From: Sphingomonas sp. | GTDB lineage: Bacteria > Pseudomonadota > Alphaproteobacteria > Sphingomonadales > Sphingomonadaceae | Assembly (NCBI GenBank): GCA_030824725.1 | Contig: JAPJRE010000037.1 | Coordinates: 1 to 17,255, forward strand | DNA length: 17,255 nt | Direction of reading: 5' to 3' | Shown: positions 8,193 through 15,627 of the stretch, piece by piece | Layout of the letters: every line of letters starts with the position of its first letter | Position numbering within the stretch: position 1 is the first letter of the stretch | The notes under the pieces: model-generated | The model's database searches: none | What the model was told of the DNA's origin: nothing | The model's input: the letters and a program-made list of their open reading frames with translations, nothing else | Program-made: the position numbers and the translations under genes

Positions 8193-8999
8193 TCAGGCGG
8201 CGACCAGGCGACGCGCTTCCGCGCTGGCGGCGCGTGCGCGCATCATCGCGATGCGGCCGGCATCCTCTTCGGCGGCGGAACGATACAGGTCGCGCTTGTT
8301 TTCCAGCCACGCCAGTTCGAACGCCACCGCCAGGGCGATGCCTGCCTCGAACTCGGCGCTTTCCACCGCCGCACCGTCGAAAATGATCTTGCGCGTCTCG
8401 AAGCGATCGAGGCGGATCTGCCGGATCTCGCGCAGCGCCGGCCCGGCTTCCACCGCGACCGAACCGCCGACCACCAGCTCCAGGTCGTGACGGCGGCAGG
8501 CCTCCGCCGCGATCCGGACCGCATCGGTGATTGCCCGTTCGTTGACGGCGGTGCGGGGCAGCCCCTGCGACAGGGTGAAGTCGACGCGACCGAAGACGAT
8601 GCCGTCCAGCCGGGCGGCGGCGATCGGCAGCATCGCGTCGAGCGAGGCGAGCGTGACGGCGGTTTCGAGGTTGAACAGGAACGACGTTCCGCGCGCATCG
8701 GCGCCATAAACCTTGTCGCGCGCATCGGCGAACTTGGAGAGCGCATAGGGCGTCTCGACCATCGGCGCGATGATATAGTCGGTGCCGTACAGCCGCGAGG
8801 CGTGCAGGTCGCTCACGGCCTCGCAGCCGCCGATCTTCAGCGCCACCTTCAGGTCCGCACGGCGCGCAAGGTCCAGCAGGCGGAGCAGTTCGTCCGGGCG
8901 GGTGCCCTCGGCTTCGAACTCTGCCTTCACGGCGACGATGCCGTAGGTGTCGCGGCCCTTTTTGAGCATGTCGAGCATGTGCGCTTCGGTGGGGTTCAT
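8193..8999 (-). CDS. HpcH/HpaI-type aldolase (citrate lyase beta superfamily)
   Basis: A 268-residue member of the HpcH/HpaI aldolase/CitE superfamily. The metal-binding acidic pair is visible: E112 in FNLETA (109-114) and D140 in GRVDFT (137-142). IIAPMVETPYAL (76-87) is the usual barrel-strand motif. These class II aldolases cleave or form 2-keto-acid carbon-carbon bonds with pyruvate or PEP-like partners. It is the first gene of the polysaccharide operon, so a role in making or breaking a 2-oxo-sugar acid is a reasonable guess but unproven. The ATG at 8999 is preferred because GAGGA (9009-9005) lies 5 nt upstream. The longer in-frame start at 9059 adds a basic, Pro-rich segment unlike this family and would run into the inverted repeat. 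Confidence 0.85.
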   Translation of the reverse strand: MNPTEAHMLDMLKKGRDTYGIVAVKAEFEAEGTRPDELLRLLDLARRADLKVALKIGGCEAVSDLHASRLYGTDYIIAPMVETPYALSKFADARDKVYGADARGTSFLFNLETAVTLASLDAMLPIAAARLDGIVFGRVDFTLSQGLPRTAVNERAITDAVRIAAEACRRHDLELVVGGSVAVEAGPALREIRQIRLDRFETRKIIFDGAAVESAEFEAGIALAVAFELAWLENKRDLYRSAAEEDAGRIAMMRARAASAEARRLVAA

Positions 9000-9115
9000 C
9001 CCTGTCCTCGCTATGGTTTCCGGGTTGGGTTTGGCGGGAAGACGGGGCCGATGGGACAATTCCGCAAACTATTTTGCGACGTGCGGAATCGCGGCGCCGA
9101 CTCCGTTTTTTGGCC
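9000..9115. promoter_or_regulatory. Divergent control region with inverted repeat ATTCCGCA-N15-TGCGGAAT
   Basis: This is the only space between the minus-strand polysaccharide operon and the plus-strand peptidase gene, so both promoters must lie here or inside the genes. It holds a perfect 8-bp inverted repeat, ATTCCGCA at 9059-9066 and TGCGGAAT at 9082-9089. Its 15-nt core contains the most AT-rich patch of the interval and a nested smaller repeat (GCAAA 9064-9068, TTTGC 9073-9077). A regulator bound here could act on both directions. No convincing -35/-10 pair could be assigned. No regulator gene is adjacent. Confidence 0.45.
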
Positions 9116-9709
9116 ATGCGCCTGCTGATCCTGTTGTTCCTGCTGCTTCCCGCTATCGGGGTCGCCCGCGATCGTGCGGTGCCCCGCATCTCTTCCGGCT
9201 ATGGGCCGCGAATCGATCCGCTGCATGGTGGGCGCGGGTTTCACGACGGCATCGACCTGCCCGGGCCGGTGGGGGCACCGGTGTCGGCGGCTGCCGATGG
9301 CGTCGTTCGCGTCGCGAGCCACGCGCCGGGCTATGGCCAGTGGATCGAGCTCGCCCATCCGGACGGCAGCGCCACGCGTTATGCGCACCTCTCGCACATT
9401 CTCGTGCATCGGGGTGCGCGCGTCACGCGCGGGCAGGTGATCGGAGCGATGGGATCGAGCGGGCGTTCGACCGGCAGCCATCTGCACTTCGAGGTGCGGG
9501 TGGCGGGCGTCGCGGTCGATCCGCTCCGCTATCTGGGCGTACCCTTGGTCGCGGAGGTGCCCGGTCCCGTCCGGGTGCGACGGCTGGATCCCGCGCCGGC
9601 AACGGTGCCCTATCGCTCGCGCTTCGCCAGCGCGCGGGATGCCGCCCGCGCGGACGATCCGGCGGCCTTGCCGAGCGGCGGCGCACCCCTGCGGGATCGC
9701 CCGCGGTGA
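9116..9709 (+). CDS. Secreted M23-family (LytM) metallopeptidase
   Basis: A 197-residue exported protein. The signal peptide is residues 1 to about 17 (RLLILLFLLLPAIGVA), which selects the ATG at 9116 over an upstream in-frame TTG at 9074. The LytM zinc site is complete: H43-x3-D47 (FHDGIDLPG), H91 in RYAHLSHI, and H122-x-H124 in SHLHFEV. The enzyme is expected to be active on peptidoglycan cross-links in the periplasm, rather than being a degenerate EnvC-like activator. No LysM, SH3 or coiled-coil region precedes the domain. A short Arg/Ala/Asp-rich tail of about 45 residues follows. It is transcribed away from the polysaccharide operon and lies 103 bp before the sigma gene. A role in opening the wall for export or envelope assembly is possible but not shown. 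Confidence 0.9.
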   Translation: MRLLILLFLLLPAIGVARDRAVPRISSGYGPRIDPLHGGRGFHDGIDLPGPVGAPVSAAADGVVRVASHAPGYGQWIELAHPDGSATRYAHLSHILVHRGARVTRGQVIGAMGSSGRSTGSHLHFEVRVAGVAVDPLRYLGVPLVAEVPGPVRVRRLDPAPATVPYRSRFASARDAARADDPAALPSGGAPLRDRPR

Positions 9710-9812
9710 GCGTTGATTTTCCTCCGGTGCAGCGCGATCGTCGCTCGCTGCCGCGAGCCCCGCTCGACTGGGGGGCTTGGCAAGGCGTGGCTGGGGTGCT
9801 TTCCCCTGCGCC
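9710..9812 (+). promoter_or_regulatory. Peptidase-sigma spacer with hairpin before the sigma start
   Basis: A 103-bp gap. GGGG (9793-9796) and CCCC (9803-9806) can pair around TGCTTT just ahead of the sigma ATG at 9813, and would enclose the only purine-rich tract usable as a ribosome site. No clear promoter or T-run is seen. The stem is only four pairs, so it is a weak candidate. Confidence 0.2.
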
Positions 9813-10328
9813 ATGGAACCGGATTCGAAACCCGACGGGATCGCGCGCCTCCTCGTGGAGGAGCGAGCGCGGCTCCTGCGCTTCCTGGCGGCGCGCGGTG
9901 CGGGCGACGAGGCGGAGGACGTGTTGCACGAACTGTGGCAGCGCGTGGTCGCCGCGCCGTCGCAGCCGGTCGCCGATCCGCTCGCCTATCTTTTTCGCGC
10001 GGCGGAAAATGTGATGCGGGATCGTAGACGCAGCGCGATCAGCCGCGAGCGCCGCCAGCAGGCGTGGCACGAAACGAGTTTCGGCGCGCACGAGGAAGCG
10101 ACAGGCGAGCGTGTGCTGATCGCCCGGCAGCGGCTGCGCGAGGCCGAAGCGGTACTGGCAGCGCAGGGGCCGCGCGTGAGCACCGCCTTCCGCCGCTACC
10201 GCCTCGACGGGGTGGGGCAGGCGGTGATCGCGCGCGAACTGGGTGTCAGCGTGAGCTCGGTCGAGAAGGACCTGCAAAAGGCCTATCGCGCGCTGTCGCG
10301 TCTTCGCGAAAAATTTGATGCGGAATAG
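9813..10328 (+). CDS. ECF sigma factor, FecI-like
   Basis: A 171-residue RNA polymerase sigma factor of the extracytoplasmic-function class. The region 2 helices are visible (AEDVLHELWQRVV, 35-47; AYLFRAAENVMRDRRR, 58-73). Region 4 is at about 115-163 with the helix-turn-helix QAVIARELGVSVSSVEKDL (136-154). Length and layout fit FecI-type sigmas. It is followed by fecR and a signalling-competent TonB-dependent receptor, so it should activate the receptor operon when the receptor binds its ligand. The ATG at 9813 is chosen because the family starts close to region 2; the ORF extends to an alternative start at 9777. The DNA-binding target cannot be read from this sequence. Confidence 0.9.
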   Translation: MEPDSKPDGIARLLVEERARLLRFLAARGAGDEAEDVLHELWQRVVAAPSQPVADPLAYLFRAAENVMRDRRRSAISRERRQQAWHETSFGAHEEATGERVLIARQRLREAEAVLAAQGPRVSTAFRRYRLDGVGQAVIARELGVSVSSVEKDLQKAYRALSRLREKFDAE

Positions 10329-10361
10329 GCGGCAGGACTCCGTCTGGACAGGGATATGGGT

Positions 10362-11327
10362 ATGAGCGCTGAATCGGACGACCTGCTTCGCGAGGACGCG
10401 CGCCTATGGGCGATCCGCGTGAGCGATCCCGCATTCGCGGATTGGGGCGCCTTTGCCGCGTGGCTGGAACAGGACCCGGCGCACAACCGCGCCTATGAAG
10501 CGGCACTCGATGATATCGAAGGCGTCGATGCGCTGTTCGACGTGTCGCCCGCGCCGATCCCGTCTCCCGCGCCGCTCCATGTGCCGCCGGCACGTGCGCC
10601 CCGGCGCTGGCGGATGCCGGCGGCAGCGGCAGGCGTTGCGCTGCTTGCGGCGGGTGGCAGCTGGCTGGCGCTCGATCATCGCGTGCCGCAGGAATATGCC
10701 ACCGCGGCGGGCGAGCGTCGCACCGTCGAGCTCGCCGATGGCTCACGGATCGTGCTCAACGGCGGCACGCGGCTGACCTTCGATGCCGCGCGCCCGCGCG
10801 AAATCGCCATGCACCAGGGCGAGGCGCTGTTCGAGGTACGCCATGACCAGGCCCGGCCGTTCGTGGTGACCACGAAGGACGGCACACGGCTGGTCGACGT
10901 CGGCACGGTGTTCAACGTCGTCAAGCGCGGCGGGGCGCTCGACGTCGCGGTTGCCGAGGGAGCGGTGGACTATCGCGGGAGCGGGGCCGTGATCCGGCTG
11001 GCCGCTGGCGACATGCTGACGCGCGCCTCCGCGACGGCGGCACCCGTCAAGCGGGCGGTGGATCCGGGTGCGGTCGGCGGCTGGCGCACCGGCTTCCTGC
11101 AATTTGCCGACGCGCCGCTGCGCAGCGTCGCGGCGGATCTCGCCCGCAATCTGGGGCAGCCGGTCGCAGTCGACGACGCGCTGTCCGCCCGGCGCTTTTC
11201 CGGCACGATCGTCCTCGATGGCGCGTCCGACGCCGTGATGGCGCGCGTGGCACCGCTGCTCGGCGCCCGGGTGGTGCGCGACGGCGAGGGATGGCGGATC
11301 ACTCGGCCCGATGGTCCGCCCCGCTAG
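10362..11327 (+). CDS. FecR-family anti-sigma/sigma regulator, single-pass membrane
   Basis: A 321-residue protein with the standard FecR layout. A cytoplasmic DUF4880-like N-terminus (ARLWAIRVSDPAFADWGAFAAWLEQD) binds the sigma factor. One membrane helix follows after basic residues (about 86-104). The periplasmic FecR domain holds ERRTVELADGSRIVLNGGTRL and VVTTKDGTRLVDVGTVFNVV. The C-terminal portion (GFLQFADAPLRSVAADLARN onward) resembles an STN fold, as known for PupR. It holds the preceding sigma factor inactive, or primes it, until the receptor signals. AGGGA at 10350-10354 lies 7 nt before this ATG; the in-frame ATG at 10356 is an alternative. The gap from the sigma gene is 33 nt. The 3' end overlaps the receptor gene by 17 nt. 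Confidence 0.92.
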   Translation: MSAESDDLLREDARLWAIRVSDPAFADWGAFAAWLEQDPAHNRAYEAALDDIEGVDALFDVSPAPIPSPAPLHVPPARAPRRWRMPAAAAGVALLAAGGSWLALDHRVPQEYATAAGERRTVELADGSRIVLNGGTRLTFDAARPREIAMHQGEALFEVRHDQARPFVVTTKDGTRLVDVGTVFNVVKRGGALDVAVAEGAVDYRGSGAVIRLAAGDMLTRASATAAPVKRAVDPGAVGGWRTGFLQFADAPLRSVAADLARNLGQPVAVDDALSARRFSGTIVLDGASDAVMARVAPLLGARVVRDGEGWRITRPDGPPR

Positions 11328-13785
11328 GATCGCAGCCCTGTCGAGCCTGGTCGTCGCCGCGCCCGCGGCGGCGCAGGAGCGCGTTATCGATATCGATATC
11401 CCGGCGACCACTGCCGGCGAGGCGATTCGGATGCTGGGCCGCCAGGGCCGCGTCAGCGTCGGCATCCGCGATTCAAGCCTGTTGCGACTGCCCGTCGCAG
11501 GCGTGCGGGGCCGCTATCTGCCGCAGCAGGTGCTGGAGAGGCTGTTCGCGGGCACGGCGGTGCGCGTGCGGCGCGTGGCCGAAGCCAGCTTCGTGGTCGA
11601 GCGTGCGACGGCCGGGCCTGCAAAGGCGCGGGCCATCGTGCCGCAGCGCGCTGCCGTGCCGCCGGCCCCGCCGCCGGCCGCGATGCAGGACGACGCCATC
11701 CTCGTCACCGCGACGAAGCGCGACGTGCCCCTCTCGGCCTATGCCGGTGGCGCCGAGATCCTCGATGGCGGGCGCCTGTCGCTGGCGGAGGGCGCGCGCG
11801 GGACCGATGCGATCGAGGCGCGCGCCAGCAGCGTCACTTCCACCCATCTGGGGCCGGGGCGCAACAAGTTGTTCATCCGCGGCATCGCCGATTCGAGCTT
11901 CGTCGGGCCCACCCAGGCGACCGTCGGGCAATATTGGGGGAACAGCCGGATCACCTATAGCGCGCCCGATCCCAGCCTTCGGCTTTATGACGTGAAGCGG
12001 ATCGAGGTGCTGGAAGGACCGCAGGGGACACTCTATGGCGCTGGCTCGCTCGGCGGGGTGCTGCGGGTCGTTCCGAATGCCCCCGATCTCGACTTGGTGG
12101 GTGGCCAGGCCTGGGGCGGGGTGCAGGCGATCCAGCACGGTGCGCCCGGCGGCGACGGCGGTGCGATCCTCAACCTGCCGATCGTCCAGGATCGGCTGGC
12201 GCTGCGCGTGCTCGGCTTTGGCGGGATCGACGGCGGCTATATCGACGATCGCCAGCGCGGGCTGTACGACGTCAACCGCGTGACCACGGTCGGCGGACGT
12301 GCGGCGCTGCGCTATGCGCCCGGCAGCGACTGGACGATCGACCTGACCACGCTCGCCCAGCGCATCCGTGGCGATGACAGCCAATATGCCGATCGCGACG
12401 GCAACGGCCTGTCGCGGGCCGGCAGCGTCGCGCAGCCCTATCACAACGCCTATTGGCTGGGCGAAATGGTCGTCAGCAAGCGCTGGGGGAAGACGCTGTG
12501 GACCAGCTCGTTCGGCTATGCCGACCAGCAGGTGTTCGAACAATTCGAAGGGCCGCAGCTGATCGACAGCACCCGGCCCGACGTCCAGCCCGCCGTCGAT
12601 GCGCAGCCGACGGTGTTTACCCAGGACAACCATATTCGTCTGCGCAGCGCCGAAACCAGGCTGGCGCGGCGGGGCAGCAACGGTGCGGGCTGGCTGATCG
12701 GCCTCAGCCTGCTGCAGAACCGTGCCAGCGTGCGCCGCGACATGGGCGAGGCACCCGTTCGCGCGCTGCTCACCGGCGTGCGCAACGCCGTCGACGAAGC
12801 GACGCTCTACGGCGAATATGGCATGACGCCCACCGGCCGCACCACGCTGACGCTTGGCGGCCGGGCCACGCGATCGTCGCTGACCGGCGAGGCGCAGGAT
12901 GTCGCGGACACCGTTGCGCTCCGCGTCGATCCCGAGGCGCGGGCAACGCGGCACGAAACCCGCTTCCTGCCCGCCGCATCGCTCTCCTGGCGCCCCGCCG
13001 AGGGGGTGGTCGCCTTTGTGCGCTACCAGCAAGGCTTTCGCCCGGGCGGCATCGCCATTCGCCAGAACTTCATCCAGCGCTTCCAGGGCGATCGGGTCGA
13101 AACCACCGAAATCGGTGGTCGGGTGGGTCGCCGCCGCTTCGACTTGGCGGTGACGCTGTCCTATACCCGCTGGCGGAACGTGCAGGCCGATCTGGTAGAT
13201 GGTTTCGGCTTTCCCACCACGGCGAACATCGGCGATGGTCGCATCTACTCGGTCGGCTGGTCCGGCAAGTGGCGGCCGCTCGACGGCCTGGAGCTTGATG
13301 CCGCGCTGTACCTCAACGACAGCCACATAACCCCGGCCTATTCGATCCTGCCGGCCAACTCCGCGACGCGGGTATATTCGATCACCCCGGCCTATTCGGG
13401 CGTGCCGCTCGCCATCGAAGTCGGCCGCATCGATCAGACTCGGCTACCCAATGTCGCCGACCGCAGCGGGCGGATCGGCATCTCCTATAGCCGGTTGCTG
13501 CGATCGGGACAGCGGCTCGATCTGAACGGCTTCGCCCGCTACATCGGCAAGTCGACTCTGGGGATCGGCACCATCCTCGGCCTTCCCCAGGGCGACTATC
13601 TGGATACCGGGCTCGAGCTCCGCCTGGGCAACGACCGGCGGGGGATCAGCCTTGCCGCGACTAACCTGCTCGACTCGCGCGGCAATCGGTTCGCGCTCGG
13701 CTCGCCTTTCCTGGTGCGCCAGCAGAACCAGATCACACCGCTCCAGCCGCGCAGCATTCGGCTGGGCGTGGACGCGAATTTCTAG
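11311..13785 (+). CDS. TonB-dependent receptor with N-terminal STN signalling domain
   Basis: An 824-residue outer-membrane receptor. Domains in order: signal peptide 1-21 (cleavage after AAA, before QE); STN (secretin/TonB short N-terminal) domain about 24-98, the mark of a signalling transducer; Pro/Ala linker; TonB box near 127-136 (DDAILVTATK); plug about 138-258 with KLFIRGIAD (186-194) and RIEVLEGPQGTLYG (230-243); then a 22-strand-type barrel ending in the terminal Phe typical of outer-membrane insertion. With the sigma and FecR genes just upstream it completes a surface signalling system. The barrel gives no clear substrate clue; siderophore, carbohydrate or other ligands are all possible. 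The start lies inside the fecR end, with no good ribosome site, suggesting coupled translation. A six-residue motif, ITPAYS, occurs twice 18 residues apart in the barrel. Confidence 0.95.
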   Translation: MVRPARIAALSSLVVAAPAAAQERVIDIDIPATTAGEAIRMLGRQGRVSVGIRDSSLLRLPVAGVRGRYLPQQVLERLFAGTAVRVRRVAEASFVVERATAGPAKARAIVPQRAAVPPAPPPAAMQDDAILVTATKRDVPLSAYAGGAEILDGGRLSLAEGARGTDAIEARASSVTSTHLGPGRNKLFIRGIADSSFVGPTQATVGQYWGNSRITYSAPDPSLRLYDVKRIEVLEGPQGTLYGAGSLGGVLRVVPNAPDLDLVGGQAWGGVQAIQHGAPGGDGGAILNLPIVQDRLALRVLGFGGIDGGYIDDRQRGLYDVNRVTTVGGRAALRYAPGSDWTIDLTTLAQRIRGDDSQYADRDGNGLSRAGSVAQPYHNAYWLGEMVVSKRWGKTLWTSSFGYADQQVFEQFEGPQLIDSTRPDVQPAVDAQPTVFTQDNHIRLRSAETRLARRGSNGAGWLIGLSLLQNRASVRRDMGEAPVRALLTGVRNAVDEATLYGEYGMTPTGRTTLTLGGRATRSSLTGEAQDVADTVALRVDPEARATRHETRFLPAASLSWRPAEGVVAFVRYQQGFRPGGIAIRQNFIQRFQGDRVETTEIGGRVGRRRFDLAVTLSYTRWRNVQADLVDGFGFPTTANIGDGRIYSVGWSGKWRPLDGLELDAALYLNDSHITPAYSILPANSATRVYSITPAYSGVPLAIEVGRIDQTRLPNVADRSGRIGISYSRLLRSGQRLDLNGFARYIGKSTLGIGTILGLPQGDYLDTGLELRLGNDRRGISLAATNLLDSRGNRFALGSPFLVRQQNQITPLQPRSIRLGVDANF

Positions 13786-14052
13786 GCGCTTCGGCGGCCG
13801 CGGTTCCGCCCGATCACCGCCTGCGCTGGCGCACACAGATAGCCGCCGGTCTCTGGTCGTCGGCGGATGAAGGACGGGGGCATGTCACTCGGTGGTCACG
13901 GACGGCTGCGATAAGCCTTCTTCGGGAATTATGTGTTCGCCCGAAATTGCGGAAGTCGATGGCGCACCCGAGGTGGAAGCGCTGGGCACTCAGATCATTG
14001 GGGGATTGGCTTGTTGCGCCCTGGCATACATGCTGACCTGCGCCTTCTCGGT
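13786..14052. other. Convergent intergenic region with two inverted repeats
   Basis: This 267-bp stretch separates the 3' ends of the receptor gene (plus) and the second fecR (minus). Two inverted repeats are seen: CCGCCG 13843-13848 with CGGCGG 13861-13866, and TTCGGG 13921-13926 with CCCGAA 13940-13945. Either could help end transcription, but neither has a U-tract, so no intrinsic terminator is claimed. The part around 13910-13950 is less GC-rich than the flanking genes. A GTG-started plus-strand frame begins at 13892 but continues antisense into fecR and looks spurious. No RNA gene is recognised. Confidence 0.35.
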
Positions 14053-15024
14053 TCAGCCGAGTAGGACCACGCCGCCGGGCAGTCGCATTGCCGACATGCC
14101 TTGCAGCGCCTGGATCTGCACCACTGCGGTCTCGATCTGGTCGACATGGAAGATCCCGGTGACCGGTCGGCGGTCGGCGTTGCCGCGCAGCACCAGCCGG
14201 CCGGGATAGTATTGGTTGATCTCGGCCACCGCGGCGGCGAGCGGGGTCTGGTCGAAGATCAGCAGTCCGCGCCGCCAGGCGGTGGCGACAATGCCGTCGA
14301 CCCGTGTCCGGGCCACCGCGCCGTTCCGCATGCCAAGCGCTTGGCCGGCGTGCAGGCGCACCGAGGTGCCGCGGATCGACGCGGTCACTGCGCCTTCGAT
14401 GCAGGTGACGCATGGGTTACCGTCATAGTTGCGGACGTCGAAGCGGGCGGTGGTTGCGGTCGCCACCGCTTCGCCGGCTTCGACGGTGAAGGGAGCGGCG
14501 CCCCTCGCCGCCACGAACACCTGGCCCGCCACCAGCCGCACGCCATGCGCGATGCGCGACAGGCTGGTCCGCGAGTTCATCTCGACGCTGATCCCGGCCA
14601 TCGGCGTCAGCGTGCGGCGGGTACCCACCGGGGTACGCTCGTCCGCCATCCATTCCGACAGGCTGGGCCACAGCGACAGGGGAGAGCGTGCGGCGATCAC
14701 GCCGGCCGCCACGCTTGCCGCGACGGCGCCGCCGCCGAGGAACGTGCGGCGACTCATGCGGGTCGCGCGGGCCCGATCGATCGGCACGACCTTGTCCTGG
14801 CCGTCCGTCACCGTTGCGGCGTCGATGGGCATGCTGCCCAGCTGCCGCACGAACGCCAGCGCCGCCCCGAACGCGGCCTCGTGCGCCGGGCTCAGCGCGC
14901 GCCACGCCTCGAACGCGCCGCGCTCGGCATCGTCGATGCCGCCGAAGCTGATCCGCGTCGCCCAGTCGATCGCTTCCAGCTTCAGCGCAGGCACGCCCTG
15001 TTCGAGGCTATCGCGGACAAGCAT
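14053..15024 (-). CDS. FecR-family regulator with twin-arginine membrane segment
   Basis: A 323-residue FecR-like protein. The N-terminal cytoplasmic domain contains LEAIDWATRISFGGID and EAWRALSPAHEAAF (DUF4880-like). The membrane segment is preceded by SRRTFLGGGAVAAS, with the two arginines at 92-93: a twin-arginine (Tat) type motif. The periplasmic FecR domain (TRRTLTPMAGISVEMNSRTSL, split as usual) follows. The C-terminal STN-like piece is RGLLIFDQTPLAAAVAEINQ onward. It should control the ECF sigma encoded 57 bp upstream. A TTG at 15051 in the same frame would add nine residues. The ATG is preferred, but neither start has a good ribosome site, which is odd given the strong one at 15083-15078. 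Unlike the first FecR in this window it uses a Tat-like segment. Confidence 0.88.
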   Translation of the reverse strand: MLVRDSLEQGVPALKLEAIDWATRISFGGIDDAERGAFEAWRALSPAHEAAFGAALAFVRQLGSMPIDAATVTDGQDKVVPIDRARATRMSRRTFLGGGAVAASVAAGVIAARSPLSLWPSLSEWMADERTPVGTRRTLTPMAGISVEMNSRTSLSRIAHGVRLVAGQVFVAARGAAPFTVEAGEAVATATTARFDVRNYDGNPCVTCIEGAVTASIRGTSVRLHAGQALGMRNGAVARTRVDGIVATAWRRGLLIFDQTPLAAAVAEINQYYPGRLVLRGNADRRPVTGIFHVDQIETAVVQIQALQGMSAMRLPGGVVLLG

Positions 15025-15070
15025 CGCAGCGGAATCCCAGATGGCAGACAAGATGAATATTATGGTTCAA
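15008..15070 (-). other. Possible leader peptide frame with strong Shine-Dalgarno
   Basis: AGGAGG (15083-15078), overlapping the sigma stop codon, is the best ribosome site in the right half of the window. It does not serve fecR: the fecR frame has a stop just after it and its starts lie at least 26 nt away. Seven nt after it, a TTG opens a 20-codon frame that ends 14 nt inside fecR past its ATG. The peptide would read NHNIHLVCHLGFRCDACPR after the initiator, with three His and three Cys. Translation of it could control fecR by coupling. The TTG start and short length make this speculative. Confidence 0.25.
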
Positions 15071-15081
15071 ACACAAACCTC

Positions 15082-15627
15082 CTACTCCCTAGACACACGG
15101 AAGCTGCGATCCGCGAGAATATCTTTTCGCCCGAGCCGCCGCGCGCAGTGGATGATCGCCGCGCGCAGATCGGCCTGGATCGTCCGGACGGTCACGCCGT
15201 AGCGCTCGGCAATCGCCTCGATCGGGCCGCCCTGCACAACGCAGTGCAAAAAGGCGTTGCGCTGGCGCTCGGAAAGGTCGGCGATCGCGGCGTTGACGCG
15301 GCGGAGCTGGTCCTGCGCATCGAGGATGCGTTCGGCGTCTGGCGCCTCGTCCGGCACCTCATGCGCCTCGCCGAGATCGAGCGCGCGCGGGGTGCGATCG
15401 TCGGCAAGCTTGATCGAATGCGCGGTGTTGATCGCGACGCGATAGACATAGCCCTCGCGGTTCGCGACCGGCCCCAGCTCGCCGCCCTGGCCCAGACGCA
15501 GCCAAGTTTCGTGCAGCACTTCCTGCGCCGCCGCGTCCGAGCCGAGCTTGCGCGCCAGCCGCTGGCGCAGCTTGCCATAGCTGGCCGCCAGTGTGTGGCG
15601 GAGCAGGTCGCGGGTCGAGCGCGTCAC
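15082..15627 (-). CDS. ECF sigma factor, FecI-like
   Basis: A 181-residue ECF sigma factor. Region 2 contains AAAQEVLHETWLRLG (32-46) and GYVYRVAINTAHSIKLADDR (59-78). Region 4 contains AAIADLSERQRNAFLHCVVQG (113-133) and the helix-turn-helix IEAIAERYGVTVRTIQADLRAAI (136-158). The likely start is GTG, overlapping the stop of the upstream STN protein as GTGA (15627-15624), so the two are translationally linked. The following FecR is its probable partner. In contrast to the first sigma in the window, no receptor follows. It differs clearly in sequence from that sigma, so the two systems are not a recent duplication and probably have different targets. Confidence 0.9.
   Translation of the reverse strand: MTRSTRDLLRHTLAASYGKLRQRLARKLGSDAAAQEVLHETWLRLGQGGELGPVANREGYVYRVAINTAHSIKLADDRTPRALDLGEAHEVPDEAPDAERILDAQDQLRRVNAAIADLSERQRNAFLHCVVQGGPIEAIAERYGVTVRTIQADLRAAIIHCARRLGRKDILADRSFRVSRE

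Noticed and set aside
7500..9128. 542-codon plus-strand open frame opposite phosphatase and aldolase
   Set aside because: Shadow frame crossing two real genes and the intergenic space; no domain.
11473..13326. 617-codon minus-strand open frame opposite the receptor gene
   Set aside because: Antisense shadow of a GC-rich gene; composition rich in Arg, Gly, Ala and His with no domain, while the plus strand encodes a clear TonB-dependent receptor.
13843..13866. Intrinsic terminator after the receptor gene
   Set aside because: A 6-bp stem with a 12-nt loop and no T-run; too weak to call a terminator.
13892..14209. 105-codon plus-strand frame starting in the convergent intergenic region
   Set aside because: GTG start without a ribosome site, runs antisense into fecR and has low-complexity ending; not convincing as a gene.
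13814..14413. 199-codon minus-strand frame reading through the fecR end into the intergenic region
   Set aside because: It overlaps fecR in another frame; fecR has the recognisable FecR and STN-like content.
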